The position numbers were made by a program, and so were the translations under genes. A DNA stretch of 64,000 nucleotides from contig OZ244977.1 in assembly GCA_965222995.1 (NCBI GenBank), positions 1,054,001-1,118,000 on the forward strand. The letters run 5' to 3'. Positions 25,429-34,401 of this stretch are shown here, piece by piece. The stretch's first letter is position 1; each line of letters starts with the position of its first letter. The notes under the pieces were generated by a model that worked only from the letters and a program-made list of their open reading frames with translations, did not search any database and had not been told where the DNA came from. The stretch comes from SB11 sp965222995 (lineage in GTDB: Bacteria; Bacteroidota; Bacteroidia; UBA8524).

Positions 25429-25594
25429 AAACTACACACAAATATCTGTTACTTTTATGTAATACATACACATAAAATATGCCTAAGTTATAAACCATTA
25501 AATTTCAATAGAATAAAAATTTGTACATACAGTTGTTAGTTTATCCTAACTCATAATTGTAAAAATTATTACTCAGTTCTTATCTTCGCCGCAA

Positions 25595-26227
25595 GTGGAG
25601 ACCTTTGAAATTATAAGGAATGGATTTGCTACAGGTTTAGTGTTAAGTCTGGGGCTAGGGGCTGTTTTTTTTGCTTTGATACAAAACAGTATAAAAAACG
25701 GCTATAAAACAGGTATTGCCATAGCCTCAGGTGTTATTGTGTCAGATATAATATTTGTAACCTTTGCTTTATTAGGTACCAGCTTGTTTAGTGAGGGAGA
25801 CTTACAGAGTAAGTGGGTACAGGTTATAGCCATTTCTTTCCTACTATTTTTAGGAGTATATAATTTTATCCATGCTAAGAAACCTATTGACAGGACTATA
25901 CAAAACCAAAGTATAAGTTTTGGCAGCGCATTAATGTATTTTGGAAAAGGCTTTTTACTTAACGGTCTTAATCCCGCTAATTTTTTTGCCTGGACTGTAA
26001 TATGTACTACTACCACAGGCTCACTAAACTATAGCTTAAACGATAATATTATTTTTTTTGCGTCGGCTTTGGTGGCTATATTTTTTATGGAAGTGTTAAT
26101 ATCACTGGGTGCCCATAAGATTAAAAATAAGTTAACCGATAAAGTTATGCTTTGGATTAACAGAGTTAGCGGAGCAATTTATATACTGGTTGCTATTGCT
26201 TTATTAGTGGGATTGTTTGCTATATAG
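25595..26227 (+). CDS. LysE family translocator
   Basis: Inner-membrane exporter of amino acids or related solutes (LysE/RhtB superfamily). The 210 residues contain about six hydrophobic helices and the typical N-terminal block GLVLSLGLGAVFFALIQNSIKNGYK followed by GIAIASGVIVSDIIF. The central GFLLNGLNPANFFAW is the family's second conserved block. The start is GTG at 25595; a TATCTTCG lies just upstream and is close to the -7 consensus. The solute is unknown. Confidence 0.87.
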   Translation: METFEIIRNGFATGLVLSLGLGAVFFALIQNSIKNGYKTGIAIASGVIVSDIIFVTFALLGTSLFSEGDLQSKWVQVIAISFLLFLGVYNFIHAKKPIDRTIQNQSISFGSALMYFGKGFLLNGLNPANFFAWTVICTTTTGSLNYSLNDNIIFFASALVAIFFMEVLISLGAHKIKNKLTDKVMLWINRVSGAIYILVAIALLVGLFAI

Positions 26228-26287
26228 CATAAGTATATTGAAAAAATTATCAGTCTTTTTATAAATTGCCAATATAATGAGCATGAT

Positions 26288-28789
26288 ATGAAAAGAATTC
26301 TACCCTTATTTTTACTGGTTTTTCTGTTTGGTAATGTGTACTCACAATGTATGCTGGTGCCTGTTCCTTTAACAGAAAGAGCACAAAACTCACCTGTTAT
26401 TGTTGAAGGTGAAGTAGTAAGCCAAAAAAGCTACTGGAATAAAGCACACAACAATATTTATACTTTAAACAAAGTAAGACCTGTTAAAGTATTTAATTGG
26501 AATGCTACAGCCCCCTATACCCAAGACTTTTATGTAGTTACTTTAGGAGGTGTTATCGGTAGTACCATGTTAGAGGTTTCCTCAACACTACAGCTAAAAG
26601 TAGGTGAGGCCGGAGTGTTTTTTGGAATACCGTCTCAAATACAGCTTGATGGTATTGAAGCAAACAATCAGTTGTTGCAATTTCAGCCCTATTCAGGACC
26701 ACAAGGCTTTATCCATTTTGATGATAACAAACAGTTTGGACACGATGCCTTTGACACCTATTCAGTAATGCCTGATTTATATACTAAGCTTGAAGCTATG
26801 ACAGGCAAAAAAATGATTGTACTAGGAACTTACAAAGGAGACATACCCACTACCAATATGGCTCCAACCATAACGTCATTTAGTCCTGATTCACTTTCAG
26901 CAGGTACAAAATCGGTTCTTACCATTACAGGAACAAACTTTGGTTCTACCAGAGGTTCTAGCAAGGTGAGGTTTAGAGATGCAAACAATGGCGGAAGCAG
27001 TTTTTTTGACCCTGAAGATGTAGAGTATGTGTCTTGGACGGATACTGAAATAAAAGTTGAAGTAACTCGCAGAGCAGGAACAGGTAAGTTTACCGTAGAC
27101 AATGGTTCGGGAACAGTTCAGTCGGCAACTAATCTTGTAATAACTTTTGCACAACTTAATGTTGTAGACCAAAATAAAGACGTATTTCAACCCCAACATA
27201 TCGGTGATAATGGTACAGGGTATACCTGGCAGTTTTTCACTGATTTTGATGCTAACGCTCCGGCAAAACAATCTTTCTTAAGGGCATTTCAAAACTGGCG
27301 TTGCGGTACTTTAATTAATTGGGATATAGGTTCAACCACAACCGTAGATGTGATAGCAAGGGACGGAACTAATGTAGTGCGATTTGACGATGGTAATGAG
27401 CTACCCAATGGTGTTTTGGGGAGATGTAGCAGTTGGTGGAGCGGCTGTTTTGTTGGGAGTACTACATTGTGGTATGTGGCTGAGTTGGATATTGTTTTTG
27501 ATGACGGTAGAAACTGGAACTATGGTCCGGGAGACCCTGCAAATAACCAATATGATTTTGAATCGGTAGCTGTGCATGAGTTAGGACATGGGCACCAACT
27601 CGGGCACGTAATAAAGAGTAGTGAGATTATGCACTATTCTATCTCAAACGGGCAAAAGAAAAGAGTATTAAGCAGTGAAGGAGATTTAAGCGGAGGAGAC
27701 TATGTAATGAACTTGAATTTACAAGGTGGCGTTTGCGCTAAAAGCGTAATGGTAGCTTTAAATCCCAATTTTTGTTCTTTAATTCCTGTTGCGGGTTTTA
27801 CCAGTTCTGCAACAACTTTATGCCCGACACAACAAGTAACTTTTACTGATACATCAGGCGGAAGTACAAATAGTTTTACTTGGGATTTTGGTGCAGGCGC
27901 AAGCCCTTCAAATGCAACAGGTAAGGGTCCGCATAATGTTACTTATAGTACTTCAGGTAAGAAAACCGTGCGGTTAATAGTAGGAGGTGTAATTGGTAAT
28001 GACACCAGTACGAAAGTAGATTTAATTACTATTGAGCCAGATAAACCTGCTAAGCCGGGAAGTATTTTGGGTCCTGATACAGGTTGTGTTGGCTCACAGC
28101 GTTATGATATTAATGGAGTAGCTGATGCTACTACTTATGAGTGGGGTGTAAACGGAGGCGGAACAGTTAACAAAACTACCGATACATTTGCTATGGTATC
28201 GTTTGCAGCAACTGTTGGTTCTGCTGATGTTTGGGTTAAAGCTGGAAACTCTTGCGGTATTTCTGACTCTGTTATAAAAACTATTCCTGTGTTAGATGTG
28301 CCTACATCAGACTTTACGTTTAATATTCAAGGTGATACTATTGTGTTAAACGAAACTTCTCAGGATGCAAATGCTATACTTTGGAAATTTCCTGACGGTC
28401 AAACTTCTGATATACCTAACTTAAACTTTATTCCTGCTCAAAGCGGTTTATTTAATATCAAACTACTGGCTACTAATTTCTGTGGAACTGATAGTATTGA
28501 GAAACCAATAAACTTTATTAAAGTATCAGTTACTGAACTTGAGAATAAAATTGGTTTAAATGTATATCCTAACCCATTTAGTAACACTGCCACAATTAGT
28601 TTTGATAATAGTAAGCATAGCATGCTTAGCTTTGAGATATATGACTTGCTAGGCAAGCAAGTGGTAAGTTATGCTTTGATGAAGGCTGAAACAACCATTA
28701 ATCGTCAATATTTGAAGAGTGGGGTATATATATACAAAGCAAGGGCAGGAGGTGAAGTTTTAGCTACAGGAAGATTGACAGTTCAATAA
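26288..28789 (+). CDS. T9SS-secreted matrixin-like metalloprotease with TIG and PKD domains
   Basis: Large extracellular protein (833 residues). Order: signal peptide (1-19); unassigned N-terminal region; IPT/TIG domain (about 190-290, PTITSFSPDSLSAGTKSVLT and ITGTNFGSTRG); matrixin-like catalytic domain with VAVHELGHGHQLGHV (about 425-440) and a Met-turn EIMHYSI; PKD-like repeats (FTWDFGAGASPSNATG, GKKTVRLIV); C-terminal type A sorting domain (NVYPNPFSNTATISF, GVYIYKARAGG). The zinc site reads HExGHxHQLGH: all three His and the Glu are kept, but the Gly usual at position 8 of HExxHxxGxxH is Gln. It probably degrades extracellular protein and needs the T9SS. A hairpin at 28817 ends the transcript. 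Confidence 0.87.
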   Translation: MKRILPLFLLVFLFGNVYSQCMLVPVPLTERAQNSPVIVEGEVVSQKSYWNKAHNNIYTLNKVRPVKVFNWNATAPYTQDFYVVTLGGVIGSTMLEVSSTLQLKVGEAGVFFGIPSQIQLDGIEANNQLLQFQPYSGPQGFIHFDDNKQFGHDAFDTYSVMPDLYTKLEAMTGKKMIVLGTYKGDIPTTNMAPTITSFSPDSLSAGTKSVLTITGTNFGSTRGSSKVRFRDANNGGSSFFDPEDVEYVSWTDTEIKVEVTRRAGTGKFTVDNGSGTVQSATNLVITFAQLNVVDQNKDVFQPQHIGDNGTGYTWQFFTDFDANAPAKQSFLRAFQNWRCGTLINWDIGSTTTVDVIARDGTNVVRFDDGNELPNGVLGRCSSWWSGCFVGSTTLWYVAELDIVFDDGRNWNYGPGDPANNQYDFESVAVHELGHGHQLGHVIKSSEIMHYSISNGQKKRVLSSEGDLSGGDYVMNLNLQGGVCAKSVMVALNPNFCSLIPVAGFTSSATTLCPTQQVTFTDTSGGSTNSFTWDFGAGASPSNATGKGPHNVTYSTSGKKTVRLIVGGVIGNDTSTKVDLITIEPDKPAKPGSILGPDTGCVGSQRYDINGVADATTYEWGVNGGGTVNKTTDTFAMVSFAATVGSADVWVKAGNSCGISDSVIKTIPVLDVPTSDFTFNIQGDTIVLNETSQDANAILWKFPDGQTSDIPNLNFIPAQSGLFNIKLLATNFCGTDSIEKPINFIKVSVTELENKIGLNVYPNPFSNTATISFDNSKHSMLSFEIYDLLGKQVVSYALMKAETTINRQYLKSGVYIYKARAGGEVLATGRLTVQ

Positions 28790-28816
28790 AAAGTAAACAA
28801 ACAAACAAACTTATAG

Positions 28817-28841
28817 AAGGGTGCCGCAAGCACCCTTTTTT
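28817..28841 (+). terminator. Intrinsic terminator after the matrixin-like gene
   Basis: Eight-base-pair stem AAGGGTGC / GCACCCTT with a 5-base loop and a following T-run. The convergent DUF1801 gene ends at 28840. Confidence 0.8.
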
Positions 28842-29196
28842 ATTTTATTTTTTTGGAGTAAGCCTCTTTCAAAAGTTGTTCAACAGCCTCTAGGTTTAAA
28901 TGTTCAAGCTTTTTGAAACGGATACAACATTTACCCACGTTTACTGTACCAATTTGAGGCAGATATTCATTAATAAGTTTGGCGTCCATAACATATAGAG
29001 ACATATAGTTTTTTTGCGATGCAACTGCAAAAAGAAGCTCACCATGCATGGTGTAGGTAGGCATCTTATACATTAGGCTTTCTTCAACTTCAGGGGCAGT
29101 ATTGTGTATTAACCCGATTAAGGTTACAATAGCTTCAGTCCTTTCATCAGGAATAGCATCAATATAGGCATCTATGGATGATACTTCGTATTTCAT
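28840..29196 (-). CDS. DUF1801-family protein
   Basis: Small cytoplasmic protein of the DUF1801/YdhG fold. The 118 residues follow the family: IDAYIDAIPDERTEAIVTLIGLI, EESLMYKMPTYTMHGELLFA, KNYMSLYVMD and GKCCIRFKKLEHLNLEAVEQLL. Some relatives were described as frataxin-like iron chaperones, but the role of this one is unproven. It is a single gene converging on the matrixin-like gene. Confidence 0.87.
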   Translation of the reverse strand: MKYEVSSIDAYIDAIPDERTEAIVTLIGLIHNTAPEVEESLMYKMPTYTMHGELLFAVASQKNYMSLYVMDAKLINEYLPQIGTVNVGKCCIRFKKLEHLNLEAVEQLLKEAYSKKIK

Positions 29197-29218
29197 AGTT
29201 TTTTCGTTTAAAATAAGA

Positions 29219-29245
29219 AATCCTACTTACAAAGTAAGCAGGATT
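29219..29245 (-). terminator. Probable terminator of pyrH
   Basis: Twelve-pair stem with one mismatch (29219-29230 against 29234-29245, loop of 3), 25 bases downstream of the pyrH stop, followed on the minus strand by TTCTTATTTT. The T-run is imperfect. Confidence 0.55.
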
Positions 29246-29269
29246 AATTCTAATTTCGATTAAATGGTA

Positions 29270-29992
29270 TTAAGCTTTTACCAAAGTACCTACAGTTTCA
29301 CCCTTAGCCAAATCTACAAAGTTGCCTTCTTTGTTCATATCAAAAACTATTATGGGTAAGTTGTTTTCTTGGCAAAGTGTAATAGCTGTTAAATCCATTA
29401 CATTTAAACCTTTAGAGTATACCTCATTATAAGTTACTTCATCATATTTTGTTGCTGTGGTATCTTTTTCAGGGTCGGCAGTATAAATACCGTCAACACG
29501 TGTACCTTTAAGTACTACATCGGCTTCAATTTCAACCGAGCGTAAAGCAGCAGCTGTGTCAGTAGTAAAATACGGGTTACCGGTACCTGCACCAAAAATA
29601 ACTACTCTCCCTTTTTCCAAGTGCCTCATAGCACGGCGGCGGATAAACGGCTCACAAATCTGTTCCATTTTAATGGCACTTAACAAGCGGGTTTTTAACC
29701 CTAAGCTTTCTATAGCGCCTTGCAATGCCATTGCATTAATTACAGTAGCCAACATACCCATATAATCGCCTTGGGCACGGTCTACCAAACCACCCTGTAC
29801 ACCTTGTACCCCTCTGAAAATATTACCGCCACCAATTACAATGGCTACCTCAACACCAAGGTTTACAACTTTTAAAATTTCTTGGGCATACTGTTCTAAG
29901 ATTTTCGGGTCTATACCGTAATTCTGGCTTCCCATCAGGGCTTCACCGCTAAGTTTTAACAGTACTCTTTTGTATTTTATAGTTTGGCTCAT
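29270..29992 (-). CDS. pyrH: UMP kinase
   Basis: Phosphorylates UMP to UDP in the cytoplasm. The 240 residues are a normal PyrH: KRVLLKLSGEALMG (phosphate loop), VAIVIGGGNIFRG, DYMGMLATVINAMALQ and VVIFGAGTGNPYFTTDTAA. It lies downstream of tsf in the usual bacterial order, but a strong hairpin with a T-run separates the two, so it may depend on readthrough or its own promoter. frr, the usual next gene, does not follow. Confidence 0.96.
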   Translation of the reverse strand: MSQTIKYKRVLLKLSGEALMGSQNYGIDPKILEQYAQEILKVVNLGVEVAIVIGGGNIFRGVQGVQGGLVDRAQGDYMGMLATVINAMALQGAIESLGLKTRLLSAIKMEQICEPFIRRRAMRHLEKGRVVIFGAGTGNPYFTTDTAAALRSVEIEADVVLKGTRVDGIYTADPEKDTTATKYDEVTYNEVYSKGLNVMDLTAITLCQENNLPIIVFDMNKEGNFVDLAKGETVGTLVKA

Positions 29993-30012
29993 AGGTTGGT
30001 TTAAAAAAGGTC

Positions 30013-30039
30013 AAAAAAAATCCCGCCGAAGCGGGATTA
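30013..30039 (-). terminator. Intrinsic terminator between tsf and pyrH
   Basis: On the minus strand: AATCCCGC-TTCG-GCGGGATT followed by eight T. The stem is 9 bp including the A-T ends, closed by a stable TTCG tetraloop, 17 bases after the tsf stop. Confidence 0.85.
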
Positions 30040-30055
30040 AATATACTAAAAAATA

Positions 30056-30889
30056 TTACTTACCAATTTCAATACGCTTAAATGCTGTTACTGTAAGTCC
30101 TTGTTCAACTCCATCCAACATTTGGCGAATAGTTTTACTTCCGTCTTTCACAAACTCTTGGTTAAGTAAAGTAGACTCTTTGTAGAATTTATTTACCTTA
30201 CCTGTAGCAATTTTTTCAAGCATAGCCTCTGGTTTACCTTCTGCACGGGCTTGCTCAACAGCGATATCAGTTTCACGTTTCACTAAATCCTCTGCTACAT
30301 CTTCTTTGTCTAATGCTATCGGGTTCATTGCTGCTATTTGCATAGTAACATCTTTACCTGCTTCTGCTATAGCGTCGTTTGATTCTTTATTTAATGCTAT
30401 TAAAACACCTAATTTATTATTAGCATGTATATAACTAACAACTGTATCACCTGTTAACTTAACATAGTTCGAAATTTCAATTTTCTCACCAATTTTACCA
30501 ACCATGTCAGTGATATGCTCTTTTACCGGACGACCTTCTAAGTCAAGCTCTAAAAGTGCATCAAGGTTTTCAGGTAAATTTTCAAGTGCTAATGCAGCAA
30601 ATTTGTTTGCAGTAGCAACAAAGTCATCATTTTTAGCAACAAAATCAGTTTCGCAGTTCAATGCTACTAAAACACCTGTTTTATTGTCAGATGTTAAAGC
30701 TGTAGCAATAGCACCCTCAGCAGCATCACGCCCAGCACGGCTTGCAGATACTTTTTGTCCTTTTTTACGTAAAATATCAACTGCAGCATCAAAATCTCCA
30801 TTAGCTTCAGTTAATGCTTTTTTACAGTCCATCATTCCTGCACCGGTCATTTGGCGCAGTTTATTTACTTCAGCAGCAGTAATTGCCAT
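30056..30889 (-). CDS. tsf: Elongation factor Ts
   Basis: Nucleotide exchange factor for EF-Tu. The 277 residues start with the invariant KLRQMTGAGMMDCKKALTEA, followed by VDILRKKGQKVS and NCETDFVAKND (the TDFVAkN EF-Tu contact). The C-terminal KFYKESTLLNQEFVKDGSKT is standard. It follows rpsB in the usual order with a 75-base gap and ends at the 30013-30039 hairpin. Confidence 0.97.
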   Translation of the reverse strand: MAITAAEVNKLRQMTGAGMMDCKKALTEANGDFDAAVDILRKKGQKVSASRAGRDAAEGAIATALTSDNKTGVLVALNCETDFVAKNDDFVATANKFAALALENLPENLDALLELDLEGRPVKEHITDMVGKIGEKIEISNYVKLTGDTVVSYIHANNKLGVLIALNKESNDAIAEAGKDVTMQIAAMNPIALDKEDVAEDLVKRETDIAVEQARAEGKPEAMLEKIATGKVNKFYKESTLLNQEFVKDGSKTIRQMLDGVEQGLTVTAFKRIEIGK

Positions 30890-30964
30890 CTTGTATAAAC
30901 TTTATTTTATGAATTAAATATTAAAGAATTAGTGCAAAGAAAATATTGTGATGTTACTACAATA

Positions 30965-31762
30965 TTATTCAGCAGAAGCTTCTGTTTCTTTTGAAACTTC
31001 TTCCGTTTTTGCTGTTTCTGTTTCAGCAGCTTTTTCTTCTTTTGCTTTTGCAGCTTCTGTTTCTTCTTTTTCGCGTTTGCGAACTTGTAATCCTTCAGCT
31101 ATTGCATCAGTAATAGTTTTTGTGATTATAGAAATAGATTTTGCTGCATCATCGTTAGCAGGTATTGGATAGTCTATATTAGTAGGGTCAGAGTTTGTAT
31201 CAACAATACCGAAAATAGGAATATTTAAGCGTAAAGCTTCTGCAACAGCAATATGCTCACGTTTAACATCTACTATAAATAAAGCAGCAGGTAAACGGTT
31301 CATATCTTCAATTCCGCCTAATACATTTGTAAGCTTTGCTTTCTCTCTGTCCATCATCAAACGCTCTTTCTTAGAAATGGTAGTATATGTACCATCTTTA
31401 GAAAGTTTATCAAGACTTTGCATTTTTTTGATAGACTTACGTACAGTAGCAAAATTAGTCATCATTCCACCTAACCAACGTTCAACAGCATAAGGCATGT
31501 TTACTCTTTCAGCCTCGGTAGAGATAATTTCTTTTGCTTGCTTTTTAGTAGCTACAAATAAAATCTTACGTCCTGATTTTGCAATGTTTTTCATTGCAGC
31601 AGCAGCATCGTCAAGCTTAGATTTGGTTTTGTTTACATCTATTAAGTGGATACCGTTTTGCTCCATGAAAATGAAGGGAGCCATACGTGGGTTCCACTTT
31701 TTAGTAAGGTGTCCGAAGTGTACACCTGCATCCAATAATTCTTGTATAGAGGGATTTGACAT
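30965..31762 (-). CDS. rpsB: 30S ribosomal protein S2
   Basis: Small-subunit ribosomal protein. The 265 residues match S2: IQELLDAGVHFGHLTKKWNPRM, IHLIDVNKTKSKLDDA, VERWLGGMMTNFATVRKSI and DTNSDPTNIDYPIPANDDA. The last 38 or so residues form a Glu/Ala/Lys-rich low-complexity tail typical of Bacteroidota S2. It sits between rpsI and tsf on the ribosomal operon. Confidence 0.97.
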   Translation of the reverse strand: MSNPSIQELLDAGVHFGHLTKKWNPRMAPFIFMEQNGIHLIDVNKTKSKLDDAAAAMKNIAKSGRKILFVATKKQAKEIISTEAERVNMPYAVERWLGGMMTNFATVRKSIKKMQSLDKLSKDGTYTTISKKERLMMDREKAKLTNVLGGIEDMNRLPAALFIVDVKREHIAVAEALRLNIPIFGIVDTNSDPTNIDYPIPANDDAAKSISIITKTITDAIAEGLQVRKREKEETEAAKAKEEKAAETETAKTEEVSKETEASAE

Positions 31763-31777
31763 TGTTTCGTATATATA

Positions 31778-32164
31778 TTAACGCTTGCTGAATTGGAATT
31801 TTTTCCTTGCTTTTTTCTGTCCCGGTTTTTTACGTTCAACCATACGTGAATCGCGAGTAAGCAAACCGTCTTTTTTCAATTTGGGTTTGTGCTCTTCATC
31901 AATATTGCAAAGGGCACGCGCAATACCTAAGCGTACTGCCTCAGCTTGCCCGCTGCTTCCACCACCTCTTACGGTAGCTTTCACATCAAATTGTCCTAAT
32001 GTTTCAGTAAGCTCGAACGGTAAATTCACTTGGTAGTGAAGGGTAGAAGCTAAGAAATAATCTTTAATATCTTTTTTGTTAATGGTAATTTGCCCTTTGC
32101 CCGGTTCTAAATATACACGTGCAATAGCTGTTTTTCTTCTACCTACTTTATTAATAACACTCAT
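31778..32164 (-). CDS. rpsI: 30S ribosomal protein S9
   Basis: Small-subunit protein near the decoding site. The 128 residues contain GRRKTAIARVYLEPGKGQITI, VRGGGSSGQAEAVRLGIARAL and the basic C-terminus ERKKPGQKKARKKFQFSKR, which contacts P-site tRNA. It follows rplM with a 3-base gap. Confidence 0.97.
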   Translation of the reverse strand: MSVINKVGRRKTAIARVYLEPGKGQITINKKDIKDYFLASTLHYQVNLPFELTETLGQFDVKATVRGGGSSGQAEAVRLGIARALCNIDEEHKPKLKKDGLLTRDSRMVERKKPGQKKARKKFQFSKR

Positions 32165-32167
32165 GTA

Positions 32168-32611
32168 TTATAATTTAATTTCTTTTGGTTTTTGAGCCGA
32201 ATGTGGGTGCTCGCTTCCGGCATATACAAATAAGTTACCGCTAATAGCTCTACCCAATCTGTTTTTTGGCAACATACGGCGTACAGCTTTTTCTACTACA
32301 GCAGTAGGCTTTTTAGCGATTAAGTGTTTAGCACTTATAAATCTTTGCCCACCGGGATAACCTGTGTAACTTACATATTCTTTATCTTCCCATTTGTTAC
32401 CGGTAAGTTTTATTTTATCGGCATTGATAATAATAACATTATCACCACAATCTACATGTGGAGTAAAATCAGGTTTATGCTTGCCACGAATGATTTTAGC
32501 CACTTCTGAAGCAAAACGCCCCAACACTTTATCTTCTGCATCAACTAATACCCAGTCTTTTTTTACTGTAGCACTATTAGCTGAAACCGTCTTGTAACTT
32601 AGCGTATTCAC
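32168..32611 (-). CDS. rplM: 50S ribosomal protein L13
   Basis: Large-subunit assembly protein. The 147 residues include VLVDAEDKVLGRFASEVAKI, HVDCGDNVIIINADKIKLTG and RMLPKNRLGRAISGNLFVYAG. Translation starts with GTG at 32611 (MNTLSYKTV), which gives the family N-terminus. It is first in the rplM-rpsI-rpsB-tsf operon, behind a canonical promoter (TTTG, 19 bases, TATCTTTG). Confidence 0.97.
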   Translation of the reverse strand: MNTLSYKTVSANSATVKKDWVLVDAEDKVLGRFASEVAKIIRGKHKPDFTPHVDCGDNVIIINADKIKLTGNKWEDKEYVSYTGYPGGQRFISAKHLIAKKPTAVVEKAVRRMLPKNRLGRAISGNLFVYAGSEHPHSAQKPKEIKL

Positions 32612-32640
32612 AGTTAAATAACTTTATTTTTAAAGGACGG

Positions 32641-32671
32641 CAAAGATAGGTAGATGTTTTTGATTTGCAAA
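32641..32671 (-). promoter_or_regulatory. Full Bacteroidota promoter for the rplM-rpsI-rpsB-tsf operon
   Basis: On the minus strand: -33 TTTG (32671-32668), 19-base spacer, -7 TATCTTTG (32648-32641), then a leader of about 22-29 bases to the GTG start at 32611. This is the clearest two-part TTTG / TANNTTTG promoter in the window. Confidence 0.7.
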
Positions 32672-32856
32672 GCCTGTTTTTGATAATTTTTTAAGGCTTG
32701 AAATGAGGTTATTAAGTTATTAGTTATTGGGTTGATTATAAACTTCTACTACAAGGTTTTCAGCATCAAATAATGTAGCTATGATAAAAGAGATGATACA
32801 GTATATCTTATTACTTATATAACTAACCTAATTCTTAGTAACCAATAACCAATATC

Positions 32857-34350
32857 TTACCTTAACTCTTGTCTGTTTTTCTTCCAACTGCTCACTCCTT
32901 TTTGTGGCATATCAGCATCAGTAGTTTGCGCCCCTTTTTTATCACTGTTGTATATATGCGCTGCAATGGCAGCTACTGTAGCATTATCATCGGTATTAGG
33001 GTAAAGCTTATCAGGAGTGTAGTACTTATTTATAAAGTGTGTGTCAAAATCTCCTTCCACATAGGCAGGGTGTTGCAAAGCAAAAGCACCAAAGGGTAAT
33101 GTTGTTGCTATACCTGAAATATGATAATCTTCAATAGCTCTAAGCATACGCACAATAGCTTCACTGCGGTTTTTGCCATAAGTTATCAGTTTAGACATCA
33201 TGGGGTCATAATATATAGGTATCTCCATACCCTCTTCAAAACTATTGTCAACTCGTACTCCAACACCTTCGGGCAACTGGTAACGCTCTAGTTTTCCAAT
33301 ATCAGGCAAAAAGTTATTGGCAGGGTCTTCTGCACATACACGAAGCTCTATGGCATGCCCTGTTATACTTAAATCATCCTGAGTGAAACTAAGCTTTTCA
33401 CCCATAGCTACTTTTATTTGTTCTTTAACAAGGTCTAAACCTGTAATTAATTCGGTTACAGGATGTTCTACCTGCAAGCGGGTATTCATCTCAAGAAAGT
33501 AGAAATTGAGTTTTTCATCCACTAAAAACTCAACCGTACCTGCACTATAATAATTACAAGCTTTGGCAACATTTACAGCCGCCTGTCCCATTGCTTCACG
33601 AACTTCTGGTGTTAAACAACTACTAGGTGCTTCTTCTATTAGTTTTTGGTGGCGGCGTTGTATACTGCACTCACGTTCAAACAAGTGCACCGTATTGCCG
33701 TGCTGGTCTCCTAATATTTGTATTTCTATATGTTTGGGCGAGCCTACAAATTTTTCAATAAATACACTGCCGTCTCCAAAGGATGCTTGGGCTTCGCTAA
33801 TAGCCATATTCATTTGTTGCTCTAGCTCACCCTCGTTCTCAACGGTACGCATACCTTTTCCACCCCCACCTGCTGATGCTTTTATTAAAACAGGATAGCC
33901 AATGTCTCCGGCTATTTTTTTAGCTTCGTTTACATCGCTAATGGCATAGTCAATACCCGGAACCATGGGTACACCGAATTTTTTTACAGCTTGCTTTGCT
34001 CCGATTTTACTACCCATTATTTCCATCGATTCGGCGGAAGGCCCAATAAATATTAAGCCTGCTTCTTTTACTTTACGGGTAAAATCTGCATTTTCTGAAA
34101 GGAATCCATAACCGGGATGTATAGCATCTACGCCTAAACGTTTTGCCTCTTCAATAATCTTGTCGCCCAAAAGGTAGGATTGTGCAGATGGTGGCGGACC
34201 TAGAAGTACAGCCTCATCAGCATAGCGTACATGCATAGCGTTTCTATCAGCCTCGCTATAAACAGCCACTGTTTTTATGCCCATTTCATGTGCACTTTTC
34301 ATCACACGTATAGCTATTTCTCCTCTGTTGGCAACAAGAATTTTTTTCAT
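32857..34350 (-). CDS. accC: Biotin carboxylase subunit of acetyl-CoA carboxylase
   Basis: ATP-grasp enzyme carboxylating biotin on BCCP, the first step of fatty acid synthesis; a propionyl-CoA carboxylase role is also possible. The 497 residues carry ILVANRGEIAIRVMKSAHEMG, the glycine-rich ATP loop KASAGGGGKGMR, IEKFVGSPKHIEIQILGDQHGN, ERECSIQRRHQKLIEEAPS and EMNTRLQVEHPVTE with the catalytic Arg. The C-terminus after about residue 450 is a non-conserved tail. accB is not adjacent. Upstream, 51 bases separate it from the 34402-34869 gene on the same strand. The downstream 245-base gap contains only AT-rich repeats. Confidence 0.93.
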   Translation of the reverse strand: MKKILVANRGEIAIRVMKSAHEMGIKTVAVYSEADRNAMHVRYADEAVLLGPPPSAQSYLLGDKIIEEAKRLGVDAIHPGYGFLSENADFTRKVKEAGLIFIGPSAESMEIMGSKIGAKQAVKKFGVPMVPGIDYAISDVNEAKKIAGDIGYPVLIKASAGGGGKGMRTVENEGELEQQMNMAISEAQASFGDGSVFIEKFVGSPKHIEIQILGDQHGNTVHLFERECSIQRRHQKLIEEAPSSCLTPEVREAMGQAAVNVAKACNYYSAGTVEFLVDEKLNFYFLEMNTRLQVEHPVTELITGLDLVKEQIKVAMGEKLSFTQDDLSITGHAIELRVCAEDPANNFLPDIGKLERYQLPEGVGVRVDNSFEEGMEIPIYYDPMMSKLITYGKNRSEAIVRMLRAIEDYHISGIATTLPFGAFALQHPAYVEGDFDTHFINKYYTPDKLYPNTDDNATVAAIAAHIYNSDKKGAQTTDADMPQKGVSSWKKNRQELR

Positions 34351-34401
34351 TGAATTATAATTTAATAAGGTTAAGTCCTTTGTGGACTTTACTAAATAGC
34401 A

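Noticed and set aside
25429..25594. Possible tRNA or small RNA in the AT-rich rbfA-LysE gap
   Set aside because: No cloverleaf arms, no GTTC-type T-loop and no stable hairpin could be found by eye.
31497..31781. Plus-strand frame opposite rpsB
   Set aside because: Antisense of a highly conserved ribosomal gene; text is Ser/Ala-rich without domains.
34373..34389. Hairpin AAGTCC / GGACTT downstream of the 34402-34869 gene
   Set aside because: Short stem and no T-run; not a convincing terminator.
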